A stretch of 64,000 nucleotides of DNA from UBA2942 sp045127535 (lineage in GTDB: Bacteria; Bacillota; Clostridia; Lachnospirales; Lachnospiraceae). The notes under the pieces were generated by a model. It searched no databases. It was not told the DNA's origin and saw nothing but the letters and a program-made list of their open reading frames with translations. Of the stretch, positions 8,014 to 17,090 are shown piece by piece. The stretch is taken from NCBI GenBank assembly GCA_045127535.1, contig JBGVQN010000067.1:1-64000 (forward strand), read 5' to 3'. Position 1 is the first letter of the stretch. Each line of letters begins with the position of its first letter. A program made the position numbers and the translations under genes.

Positions 8014-11000
8014 ATGGAAAAAAATAGAATCCGGCCTGTGAAATCAGGAAAAAGCATGCGAATGAGCTACTCCCGCCAGAAGGAAGTTCTTGAGATGCCA
8101 AACTTAATCGAGATTCAGAAGGATTCCTATCAGTGGTTTCTGAATGACGGTTTAAAGGAAGTGTTTGAGGATATTTCTCCTATTACAGACTTTGCAGGTC
8201 ATTTAAGCCTTGAGTTTGGAAGCTTTCGTCTGTGTACAGATGAAAAGAAGTACACGATTGAGGAGTGTAAAGAACGGGATGCCACTTATGCAGCTCCATT
8301 GAAGGTAGTTGTAAAGCTGTATAATAAGGACAAGGACGAATTAAGCAGCCATGAGATTTTCATGGGTGATTTACCGCTGATGACAGACACCGGTTCTTTT
8401 GTCATTAACGGCGCAGAGCGTGTTATTGTCAGCCAGTTAGTACGTTCCCCGGGTATTTATTATGGTATTGCCCATGACAAGGTTGGTAAGAAGCTGTACA
8501 GCTCTACAGTGATTCCAAACCGTGGTGCATGGTTAGAATATGAGACAGACTCCAATGATGTATTTTACGTACGTGTAGACAGAACCCGTAAGGTTCCGGT
8601 TACTGTATTGATCCGTGCTCTGGGTTGGGGAACCAATCAGGAGATTATTGAGCTGTTTGGTGAGGAGCCTAAGCTCACTGCAAGCTTCCAGAAGGATACC
8701 TCCAAGAGCTATCAGGAAGGTCTGTTAGAGTTATACAAGAAGATCCGTCCAGGTGAGCCGCTGTCTGTTGACAGTGCAGAGAGCCTGTTAAACAGCATGT
8801 TCTTTGACTACCATCGTTATGACCTGGCAAAGGTTGGACGTTATAAGTTCAACAAGAAGCTGCATTTCCGCAACCGCTTAAATGGACAGATTCTGGCAGA
8901 GGACGTAGTAGATCCTTCTACAGGAGAAGTGCTGTTTGCAGCTGGTACTACTTTAAATCGTGCGACTGCTACAGAGATCCAGAATGCTGCAGTACCATAT
9001 GTGTACATTCAGGCAGAAGAGCGCAGCGTAAAGGTGCTATCCAACATGGCAGTAGATGCAGCTGCATATCTGGACTTTGATCCGGCTGAGGCTGGTATCT
9101 CCGAAATGGTATATTATCCTGTATTAGAGAAGATTTTACAGGAAAATGATACTGTAGAGGAACAGAAGGCGGCCATCCACAAGCAGATGGGTGAGCTGGT
9201 ACCAAAGCACATTACCAAGGAAGACATCATTGCTTCTATCAATTACTGTATCCATTTAGAGTACGGCATTGGTACCAAGGATGATATTGACCACTTAGGC
9301 AACCGCCGTATCCGTGCAGTAGGTGAGCTGCTGCAGAACCAGTACCGCATTGGTCTGTCCCGTATGGAGCGTGTGGTACGTGAGAGAATGACCACACAGG
9401 ATGTAGACGGTATTACACCACAGTCTCTGATCAATATTAAGCCGGTCACTGCTGCAGTGAAGGAGTTCTTCGGAAGTTCCCAGCTGTCCCAGTTCATGGA
9501 CCAGAACAACCCTCTGGCAGAGCTGACCCATAAGCGTCGTCTGTCTGCACTGGGTCCTGGTGGTTTGTCCAGAGATCGTGCCGGATTCGAGGTACGAGAC
9601 GTACACTACACCCATTACGGCAGAATGTGTCCCATCGAGACTCCTGAAGGTCCTAACATCGGTCTGATCAACTCTCTTGCAACTTATGCAAGAGTCAATG
9701 AGTATGGCTTTATTGAGGCGCCATACCTGTTGTTAGACAAGTCCGATCCAAAGAATCCAAGAGTTACCGATGAGGTACGTTATCTGACTGCAGATGAAGA
9801 AGATGATTACGTAGTAGCACAGGCAAATGAGCCTTTAGATGAAAATGGCTACTTTATTCACAATAATGTATCTGGTCGTTTCCGTGAGGAGACTTCCGAG
9901 TTTGAAAAGAGCAGAGTGGATTTAATGGACGTATCTCCGAAGATGGTATTCTCCGTAGCAACATCCATGATTCCGTTCCTGCAGAACGACGATGCCAACC
10001 GTGCGCTGATGGGTTCCAACATGCAGCGTCAGGCAGTACCTCTTATGATTACAGAGGCACCTGCAGTAGGTACCGGTATGGAAAATAAGGCTGCTTACGA
10101 CTCTGGTGTATGTGTGGTTTCCAAGCATGCAGGTATCGTAGAGCGTTCCGCTTCCAATGAGATCATTATCAAGACAGACGAGGGCAACCGTGAGCGTTAT
10201 CCGCTGACCAAGTTCTCCAGAAGCAACCAGAGCAACTGCTACAACCAGAAGCCAATCGTAAAGAAGGGCGACAGAGTAGAGGTTGGCGAGGTGCTGGCAG
10301 ATGGTCCATCCACTTCTCAGGGGGAGATCGCATTAGGTAAGAACCCATTGATCGGCTTTATGACCTGGGAAGGTTACAATTACGAGGATGCGGTTCTGTT
10401 AAGCGAGCGTCTGGTACAGGAGGATGTATATACCTCTATCCATATCGAGGAATACGAGGCAGAAGCACGTGACACCAAGTTAGGACCGGAAGAAATTACC
10501 AGGGACGTACCAGGTGTAGGTGATGATGCATTAAAGAACCTGGATGAAAATGGTATCATCCGTGTAGGCGCTGAGGTACATGCAGGGGATATCCTGGTTG
10601 GTAAGGTAACACCAAAGGGTGAGACTGAGCTGACAGCAGAGGAAAGACTGCTGCGTGCCATCTTTGGCGAGAAGGCAAGAGAGGTAAGAGATACTTCCTT
10701 AAAGCTGCCTCACGGCGCTTATGGTATCGTAGTAGATGCCAAGGTATTTACCAGAGAGAACAACGATGAGTTGTCTCCAGGTGTAAATGAGACCGTTCGT
10801 ATTTATATTGCACAGAAGAGAAAGATCTCCGTGGGTGACAAGATGGCTGGTCGTCACGGTAACAAGGGTGTCGTTTCCCGCGTACTCCCTGTAGAAGACA
10901 TGCCATTCCTGCCAAACGGCCGTCCTCTGGATATCGTGCTGAATCCTTTGGGCGTACCTTCCCGTATGAACATTGGACAGGTATTGGAGATCCACTTAAG

Positions 11001-11862
11001 TCTGGCTGCCAAGGCACTTGGCTTTAACATCGCAACACCAGTATTTGATGGTGCCAACGAGAATGATATTATGGATACCTTAGAGGTGGCCAATGATTAT
11101 GTCAACACAGAGTGGGAGGAATTCTACGAGAAGTACAAGGATGTGCTGCGTGAGGATGTAATGGATTATTTGGGCAGCCACTTAGACCACAGAGAATTGT
11201 GGAAGGGTGTTCCTCTTTCCAGAGATGGTAAGGTAAGGCTGCGTGATGGTCGTACAGGTGAGTATTTTGACAGCCCTGTAACCATTGGACACATGCATTA
11301 CCTGAAGCTGCATCACCTGGTTGACGATAAGATCCATGCACGTTCCACTGGTCCTTACTCCTTAGTAACCCAGCAGCCTCTGGGCGGTAAGGCACAGTTT
11401 GGTGGTCAGCGTTTCGGAGAGATGGAGGTATGGGCATTAGAGGCATATGGTGCTGCATACACACTGCAGGAGATCCTGACTGTGAAGTCTGATGATGTGG
11501 TAGGACGTGTCAAGACCTACGAAGCCATCATCAAGGGCGAAAACATTCCGGAGCCAGGTATTCCGGAATCCTTCAAGGTACTGTTAAAGGAACTGCAGGC
11601 ACTTGGACTGGATGTACGTGTACTGAGAGAGGATGATACCGAAGTCGAGATCATGGAAAACGTGGATTACGGCAACACAGATATGCGTGCAATTTTTGAT
11701 GAAGCAGATCGTCATTACAATGATAGAGAATTAGATGAGTATGGTTATACCAAGCAGGAAATCTCTGAGGAAGAAGAGGGACTGGTAGACGTAGAAGAAG
11801 AGTCAGAATCAGATGTAAACTATGATGATTATGACGGCTACGACAGTAGTGAAGAAGAGTAA
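8014..11862 (+). CDS. rpoB: DNA-directed RNA polymerase subunit beta
   Basis: A 1282-residue beta subunit with the normal Firmicutes layout. The rifampicin region is visible: SQLSQFMDQNNPLAELTHKR at about residues 489-508 with the sensitive-type residues D496, H507 and S512, followed by GPGGLSRDRAGFEVRD. The GEKAREVRDTSL and VGDKMAGRHGNKG motifs of the active centre are present near residues 889 and 945. The C-terminal 70 residues are acidic and end in EEE. The start at ATG 8014 follows GGGGTGAAACGTCAAT. rpoC follows after 83 bp. Confidence 0.98.
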   Translation: MEKNRIRPVKSGKSMRMSYSRQKEVLEMPNLIEIQKDSYQWFLNDGLKEVFEDISPITDFAGHLSLEFGSFRLCTDEKKYTIEECKERDATYAAPLKVVVKLYNKDKDELSSHEIFMGDLPLMTDTGSFVINGAERVIVSQLVRSPGIYYGIAHDKVGKKLYSSTVIPNRGAWLEYETDSNDVFYVRVDRTRKVPVTVLIRALGWGTNQEIIELFGEEPKLTASFQKDTSKSYQEGLLELYKKIRPGEPLSVDSAESLLNSMFFDYHRYDLAKVGRYKFNKKLHFRNRLNGQILAEDVVDPSTGEVLFAAGTTLNRATATEIQNAAVPYVYIQAEERSVKVLSNMAVDAAAYLDFDPAEAGISEMVYYPVLEKILQENDTVEEQKAAIHKQMGELVPKHITKEDIIASINYCIHLEYGIGTKDDIDHLGNRRIRAVGELLQNQYRIGLSRMERVVRERMTTQDVDGITPQSLINIKPVTAAVKEFFGSSQLSQFMDQNNPLAELTHKRRLSALGPGGLSRDRAGFEVRDVHYTHYGRMCPIETPEGPNIGLINSLATYARVNEYGFIEAPYLLLDKSDPKNPRVTDEVRYLTADEEDDYVVAQANEPLDENGYFIHNNVSGRFREETSEFEKSRVDLMDVSPKMVFSVATSMIPFLQNDDANRALMGSNMQRQAVPLMITEAPAVGTGMENKAAYDSGVCVVSKHAGIVERSASNEIIIKTDEGNRERYPLTKFSRSNQSNCYNQKPIVKKGDRVEVGEVLADGPSTSQGEIALGKNPLIGFMTWEGYNYEDAVLLSERLVQEDVYTSIHIEEYEAEARDTKLGPEEITRDVPGVGDDALKNLDENGIIRVGAEVHAGDILVGKVTPKGETELTAEERLLRAIFGEKAREVRDTSLKLPHGAYGIVVDAKVFTRENNDELSPGVNETVRIYIAQKRKISVGDKMAGRHGNKGVVSRVLPVEDMPFLPNGRPLDIVLNPLGVPSRMNIGQVLEIHLSLAAKALGFNIATPVFDGANENDIMDTLEVANDYVNTEWEEFYEKYKDVLREDVMDYLGSHLDHRELWKGVPLSRDGKVRLRDGRTGEYFDSPVTIGHMHYLKLHHLVDDKIHARSTGPYSLVTQQPLGGKAQFGGQRFGEMEVWALEAYGAAYTLQEILTVKSDDVVGRVKTYEAIIKGENIPEPGIPESFKVLLKELQALGLDVRVLREDDTEVEIMENVDYGNTDMRAIFDEADRHYNDRELDEYGYTKQEISEEEEGLVDVEEESESDVNYDDYDGYDSSEEE

Positions 11863-11945
11863 TCTTGCACAGCGCCTGCAGGCATCCTGTCTGCAGGAAG
11901 CTGCTTTTGCAAATAGCCATTTAATTTTAGAAGGGAGTGCCAATC

Positions 11946-14900
11946 ATGCCTGAAACAAGCAATGAAGTCTATATGCCGCTGACTTTTGATAAAATCAAAA
12001 TCGGTCTGGCTTCCCCGGAAGTCATTGAAAAATGGTCCAGAGGCGCTGTTACAAAGCCAGAGACCATTAATTACAGAACATTAAAGCCTGAAAAGGACGG
12101 TCTGTTCTGTGAACGTATCTTTGGACCCCAGAAGGACTGGGAGTGCCATTGTGGTAAGTATAAGAAAATTCGTTATAAAGGCGTTGTCTGCGACCGCTGC
12201 GGCGTAGAGGTAACCAAGTCTAATGTACGTCGTGAGCGTATGGGACATATTGAACTGGCTGCTCCGGTTTCTCATATCTGGTATTTCAAGGGAATCCCAA
12301 GCCGTATGGGTCTGGTACTGGATGTATCTCCAAGAACCTTAGATAAGGTGCTGTATTTTGCATCCTATATTGTATTAGATCCAGGTGAGACTGACCTGCA
12401 GTATAAGCAGGTGCTGTCTGAGAAGGAATACAGAGAGGCAGTAGAGCGTTTTGGCAGCAAGGCTTTCCGTGCCGGTATGGGTGCTGAGGCTGTACAGGAG
12501 CTGTTAAAGGCCATTGACCTGGAAAAAGATTCTGCAGAGCTGAAGGCAGAGTTGAAAGATGCATCCGGTCAGAAGCGTGCCAGAATCATTAAGAGACTGG
12601 AAGTAGTAGAAGCATTCCGTACATCCGGCAACCGTCCGGAATGGATGATTATGGAGAAGATTCCGGTGATTCCTCCGGATATCCGTCCTATGGTACAGTT
12701 AGACGGCGGACGTTTTGCAACCTCCGACCTGAATGATTTATACAGAAGGATCATCAACCGCAACAACCGTCTTGCAAGACTGTTAGAGCTTGGGGCACCA
12801 GATATCATTGTCCGCAATGAAAAGCGTATGCTCCAGGAAGCGGTAGATGCCCTGATTGATAACGGCAGAAGAGGCCGTCCTGTAACTGGTCCTGGCAACC
12901 GTGCTCTGAAGTCTCTGTCTGATATGTTAAAGGGTAAGCAGGGACGTTTCAGACAGAACCTGTTAGGAAAGCGTGTTGACTATTCTGGACGTTCTGTTAT
13001 CGTAGTAGGACCAGAGTTAAAGATCTATCAGTGTGGTCTGCCAAAGGAAATGGCAGTAGAGCTGTTCAAGCCATTCATTATGAAGGAGCTGGCAAGCAGC
13101 GGTATCGCACACAACATTAAGAGTGCCAAGAAGATGGTAGAGCGTCTGGAAGCACCTGTATGGGATGTTTTGGAAGACGTCATCAAAGAGCATCCGGTTA
13201 TGTTAAACCGTGCTCCTACACTTCATCGTCTGGGTATCCAGGCATTTGAGCCGATCCTGGTAGAGGGTAGAGCCATCAAGCTGCATCCGCTGGTATGTAC
13301 AGCGTTTAATGCGGACTTCGACGGTGACCAGATGGCGGTACATCTTCCATTGTCTGTAGAGGCGCAGGCAGAGTGCCGTTTCATGCTTCTTTCTCCAAAC
13401 AACCTGTTAAAGCCATCTGACGGCGGCCCTGTAGCTGTTCCTTCACAGGATATGGTACTTGGTATTTACTATCTGACCCAGGAAAGACCTGGTGCAGCAG
13501 GAGAAGGCAAGTTCTTTAAGAATGTGAATGAAGCAATTCTGGCTTATGAGAATGGTGTCATCACCCTTCATTCCATGATTACTGTACGTATCCATGGTGA
13601 AGATCAGGATGGCAATCCGATCGTACAGAATGTAAAGTCCACTCTGGGTAGATTTATTTTCAATGAAATCCTGCCACAGGATCTGGGCTTTGTAGACAGA
13701 AGTATCCCGGAAAATGCACTGGCATTGGAAGTAGACTTCCACGTAGGCAAAAAGGGATTGAAGCAGATCCTGGAAAAGGTGATCAACACCCATGGTGCAA
13801 CCAGAACCGCAGAGGTATTGGATGCCATCAAGTCTATGGGTTATAAGTACTCTACCAGAGCTGCTATGACCGTATCCATCAGCGATATGACCGTGCCGCC
13901 TCAGAAGCCTGAAATGATCAAGAAAGCACAGGATATGGTAGACCGCATCGGCCGTAACTATAAGCGTGGTTTCATTACTGAGGAAGAACGTTACAAAGAG
14001 GTTATTAAGACCTGGCAGCAGACGGATGATGAGCTGACCAAGGCTCTGTTAAGCGGTCTGGATAAATACAACAACATCTACATGATGGCTGACTCCGGTG
14101 CCCGTGGTTCCGATAAGCAGATCAAGCAGCTGGCTGGTATGCGTGGTTTGATGGCGGATACGACTGGTCATGCCATTGAGCTCCCAATTAAGTCTAACTT
14201 CCGTGAAGGTCTTGACGTATTGGAGTACTTTATTTCTGCACATGGTGCGCGTAAGGGTCTGTCCGATACAGCGCTGCGTACAGCGGACTCTGGTTACCTG
14301 ACCAGACGTCTGGTAGATGTTTCCCAGGATCTGATCATCCGTGAGATCGACTGCTGTGAAGGCAAAGAAATTCCGTTTATGGAAATTAAAGCTTTTATGG
14401 ATGGTGCAGAAACCATCGAGAGTCTGGAAGACCGTATTACAGGTCGTTTCCTGGCTGAAGATATTGTGGATCCGGACAGCGGCGAGGTGATTGTAGCAGC
14501 CAACCATATGGTAACACCAAAGCGTGCCAAGAAGGTAATGGCAGCTCTGGCCAAGATGGGACGTGACAGCATTAAGATCCGTACCATCCTCTCCTGTAAG
14601 TCTCATATTGGTATCTGTGCAAAGTGCTACGGTTCTAACATGGCTACCGGCCAGCCGGTACAGGTTGGTGAGGCAGTTGGTATTATTGCAGCACAGTCCA
14701 TCGGTGAGCCTGGTACACAGCTGACCATGAGAACCTTCCATACCGGTGGTGTGGCAGGTGGAGATATTACCCAGGGTCTTCCTCGTGTCGAGGAACTTTT
14801 CGAGGCGAGAAAGCCAAAGGGACTTGCCATCATTGCTGAGTTTGGCGGTTATGCTACCATCAAGGACAGCAAGAAGAAGCGTGAGATCACCATTGCAGAT

Positions 14901-15599
14901 CCAGAGACCGGCAACAGTAAGACTTACCTGATTCCTTACGGTTCCCGTATTAAGATTCAGGATGGCGCTTTCTTACAGGCTGGTGATGAGCTGACAGAAG
15001 GTTCTGTAAATCCACATGATATCCTGAAAATCAAGGGTGTTCGTGCCGTACAGGATTACATGATTCAGGAAGTACAGCGTGTATACCGTCTGCAGGGTGT
15101 AGAAATCAACGACAAGCACGTTGAGGTCATTGTACGCCAGATGTTAAAGAAAATCCGCGTAGAGGAAAATGGGGATTCTGATATGCTTCCAGGTGTGCTC
15201 ATGGACGTTCTGGAGTTCAACGATATTAATGAAAAGCTGATTGCAGAAGGCAAGACTCCTGCAACTGGTAAGCAGGTAATGCTTGGTATTACCAAGGCAT
15301 CTCTTGCAACAAATTCCTTCCTGTCTGCAGCATCTTTCCAGGAGACCACCAAGGTATTAACCGAGGCAGCAATCAACGGTAAAGTTGACCCGTTAATTGG
15401 TCTGAAGGAAAATGTACTGATTGGTAAGCTGATTCCGGCAGGTACCGGTATGAAGCGTTACCGCAATGTTCAGGTCGAATCGGAAAAGCCAGAAGAAGAG
15501 GCTGAGGCTGAGATTATCATTCAGGAAGATGAAGATGTAATCATATCTGAGGACAATGCAGAAGAAACAGTAGCTGCTGCAGAATCTACAGAAGAATAA
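11946..15599 (+). CDS. rpoC: DNA-directed RNA polymerase subunit beta'
   Basis: A 1217-residue beta' subunit. I place the start at ATG 11946 behind AGAAGGGAGTGCC; a GTG three codons earlier overlaps the ribosome binding site. The N-terminal zinc site is C67, C69, C82 and C85; the catalytic NADFDGD motif places the Mg-binding aspartates at D457, D459 and D461. A second zinc cysteine set lies near CGKC-like (here CKSHIGICAKCYG, about residue 884). The C-terminal tail is acidic. It forms the clamp and active site with beta. Confidence 0.98.
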   Translation: MPETSNEVYMPLTFDKIKIGLASPEVIEKWSRGAVTKPETINYRTLKPEKDGLFCERIFGPQKDWECHCGKYKKIRYKGVVCDRCGVEVTKSNVRRERMGHIELAAPVSHIWYFKGIPSRMGLVLDVSPRTLDKVLYFASYIVLDPGETDLQYKQVLSEKEYREAVERFGSKAFRAGMGAEAVQELLKAIDLEKDSAELKAELKDASGQKRARIIKRLEVVEAFRTSGNRPEWMIMEKIPVIPPDIRPMVQLDGGRFATSDLNDLYRRIINRNNRLARLLELGAPDIIVRNEKRMLQEAVDALIDNGRRGRPVTGPGNRALKSLSDMLKGKQGRFRQNLLGKRVDYSGRSVIVVGPELKIYQCGLPKEMAVELFKPFIMKELASSGIAHNIKSAKKMVERLEAPVWDVLEDVIKEHPVMLNRAPTLHRLGIQAFEPILVEGRAIKLHPLVCTAFNADFDGDQMAVHLPLSVEAQAECRFMLLSPNNLLKPSDGGPVAVPSQDMVLGIYYLTQERPGAAGEGKFFKNVNEAILAYENGVITLHSMITVRIHGEDQDGNPIVQNVKSTLGRFIFNEILPQDLGFVDRSIPENALALEVDFHVGKKGLKQILEKVINTHGATRTAEVLDAIKSMGYKYSTRAAMTVSISDMTVPPQKPEMIKKAQDMVDRIGRNYKRGFITEEERYKEVIKTWQQTDDELTKALLSGLDKYNNIYMMADSGARGSDKQIKQLAGMRGLMADTTGHAIELPIKSNFREGLDVLEYFISAHGARKGLSDTALRTADSGYLTRRLVDVSQDLIIREIDCCEGKEIPFMEIKAFMDGAETIESLEDRITGRFLAEDIVDPDSGEVIVAANHMVTPKRAKKVMAALAKMGRDSIKIRTILSCKSHIGICAKCYGSNMATGQPVQVGEAVGIIAAQSIGEPGTQLTMRTFHTGGVAGGDITQGLPRVEELFEARKPKGLAIIAEFGGYATIKDSKKKREITIADPETGNSKTYLIPYGSRIKIQDGAFLQAGDELTEGSVNPHDILKIKGVRAVQDYMIQEVQRVYRLQGVEINDKHVEVIVRQMLKKIRVEENGDSDMLPGVLMDVLEFNDINEKLIAEGKTPATGKQVMLGITKASLATNSFLSAASFQETTKVLTEAAINGKVDPLIGLKENVLIGKLIPAGTGMKRYRNVQVESEKPEEEAEAEIIIQEDEDVIISEDNAEETVAAAESTEE

Positions 15600-15623
15600 T
15601 TGTTTGAAATAAACACAGAAGAA

Positions 15624-15657
15624 AAGGAGAGACTGGAATTTCTAGTCCCTCCTTTTT
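15624..15657 (+). terminator. Rho-independent terminator after rpoC
   Basis: AAGGAG-A-GACT (15624) pairs with AGTC-C-CTCCTT (15644) with one internal mismatch, then TTT. Confidence 0.8.
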
Positions 15658-15726
15658 GCAAAATTTCAAAACATCCAGTAAGCTGTTTCCAGCCACCAAA
15701 AAAAGAAAAAAATTATGAAAAAAATC

Positions 15727-15754
15727 TTGACAGGGAACAGGCTTGTGTTATACT
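15727..15754 (+). promoter_or_regulatory. SigA-type promoter of the rpsL operon
   Basis: TTGACA (15727-15732), 16-bp spacer, TATACT (15749-15754), about 100 bp upstream of rpsL. A strong match to consensus. Confidence 0.8.
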
Positions 15755-15856
15755 TAAAGGGTGTGCGCGATAGAATACAGATATTTCTGTGCTCATTTTG
15801 CAACAACCGGGCAGCTGCGCACAAACATGTTTGAGATTATCCAGGAGGTGAAAAGA

Positions 15857-16279
15857 ATGCCTACATTTAATCAGCTTGTAAGAAAGGGCAGAACAAGTCT
15901 TCAGAAGAAGTCTACTGCTCCTGCTTTACAGAAGGGTTACAATTCCCTGCAGAAGAAGACAACTGACAGCTCTGCTCCACAGAAGAGAGGTGTTTGTACT
16001 TCTGTTAAGACTGCAACTCCAAAGAAGCCAAACTCTGCTTTAAGAAAGATTGCCAGAGTTCGTCTTTCCAACGGAATCGAAGTAACCAGCTACATTCCAG
16101 GTGAGGGTCACAACCTTCAGGAGCATAGCGTTGTTCTGATCAGAGGTGGACGTGTTAAGGATTTACCAGGTACCAGATATCATATCGTAAGAGGTACCTT
16201 AGATACCGCGGGCGTTGCTAAGAGAAGACAGGCTCGTTCCAAGTATGGTGCTAAGAGACCTAAGGACGCAAAGAAGTAA
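15857..16279 (+). CDS. rpsL: 30S ribosomal protein S12
   Basis: A 140-residue protein starting at ATG 15857 (MPTFNQLVRKGR) behind CCAGGAGGTGAAAAGA. The frame is open 32 codons upstream, but the family start and the ribosome binding site fix it here. The conserved decoding-centre loop TPKKPNSALRK and the GGRVKDLPG motif are intact and show the streptomycin-sensitive lysines. It is the first gene of rpsL-rpsG-fusA-tuf. Confidence 0.98.
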   Translation: MPTFNQLVRKGRTSLQKKSTAPALQKGYNSLQKKTTDSSAPQKRGVCTSVKTATPKKPNSALRKIARVRLSNGIEVTSYIPGEGHNLQEHSVVLIRGGRVKDLPGTRYHIVRGTLDTAGVAKRRQARSKYGAKRPKDAKK

Positions 16280-16525
16280 TTAAAGTTTTTGGATTCCAAG
16301 ACTTTTTAATTCAATTTGCAGTGTATTATCGTGTTAGAATGATTAGTGCCGGCATTCGAACGTATAACCACCTGGCGGTTGCAGGATAGATACTCGTAAA
16401 GAGACGGTTATGGACACAAGAACCGAGCGCGAACACAAAACATGTGAGTACCATTGATTTAATTAGCAGGCAAAGACCTGCCGGCTGCAGCATCTGCAGA
16501 CCGTGTAATTAAGGAGGGAAGTAAC
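16280..16525 (+). promoter_or_regulatory. Leader/intergenic region between rpsL and rpsG
   Basis: The 246-bp gap is unusually long for these two genes. It holds AGGCAAAGACCTGCC hairpin potential and the palindrome CTGCAGCATCTGCAG close to the rpsG start. S7 is a known translational repressor of its operon in E. coli through the rpsL-rpsG intercistronic region; a similar role here is inferred only from position. Confidence 0.35.
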
Positions 16526-16996
16526 GTGCCACGTAAAGGACATACTCAGAAGAGAGATGTGTTGGCAGATCCAATGTACAACAATAAGGTTGTAACAAAG
16601 CTGATCAACAACATCATGTTAGATGGTAAGAAGGGTGTTGCCCAGAAGATTGTATACGGAGCATTCTCCAGAGTAGAAGAAAAGGCTGGCAAGCCAGCTC
16701 TTGAAGTATTCGAAGAGGCTATGAACAATGTTATGCCTGTTCTGGAAGTAAAGGCAAAGCGTATCGGTGGAGCAACCTATCAGGTACCAATCGAGGTTAA
16801 GCCTGAAAGAAGACAGGCTCTGGCTCTCCGCTGGTTAACTATGTTCTCCCGTAAGAGAGGCGAGAAGACCATGCAGGAAAGACTGGCCAATGAGATTCTT
16901 GATGCAGCCAACAACACTGGCGGTGCTGTTAAGAGAAAAGAAGATATGCACAAGATGGCAGAGGCAAACAAGGCATTTTCTCACTATCGTTTCTAA
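16526..16996 (+). CDS. rpsG: 30S ribosomal protein S7
   Basis: A 156-residue S7 protein, normal length, beginning MPRKGHTQKRDVLADP. The start codon is GTG at 16526 behind AAGGAGGGAAGTAAC. The conserved KRIGGATYQVPIEV block (about residues 76-89) and the C-terminal AEANKAFSHYRF are present. It initiates assembly of the 30S head by binding 16S rRNA. Confidence 0.98.
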   Translation: MPRKGHTQKRDVLADPMYNNKVVTKLINNIMLDGKKGVAQKIVYGAFSRVEEKAGKPALEVFEEAMNNVMPVLEVKAKRIGGATYQVPIEVKPERRQALALRWLTMFSRKRGEKTMQERLANEILDAANNTGGAVKRKEDMHKMAEANKAFSHYRF

Positions 16997-17090
16997 TCTC
17001 CGGGTTCGCATGCATCTGCATGTGGCTCTGGCATAGATTGGGGCAGAGAAGCCTGTCACTTGTCTACTAAGTAAGAAGGAGGAAAAGATC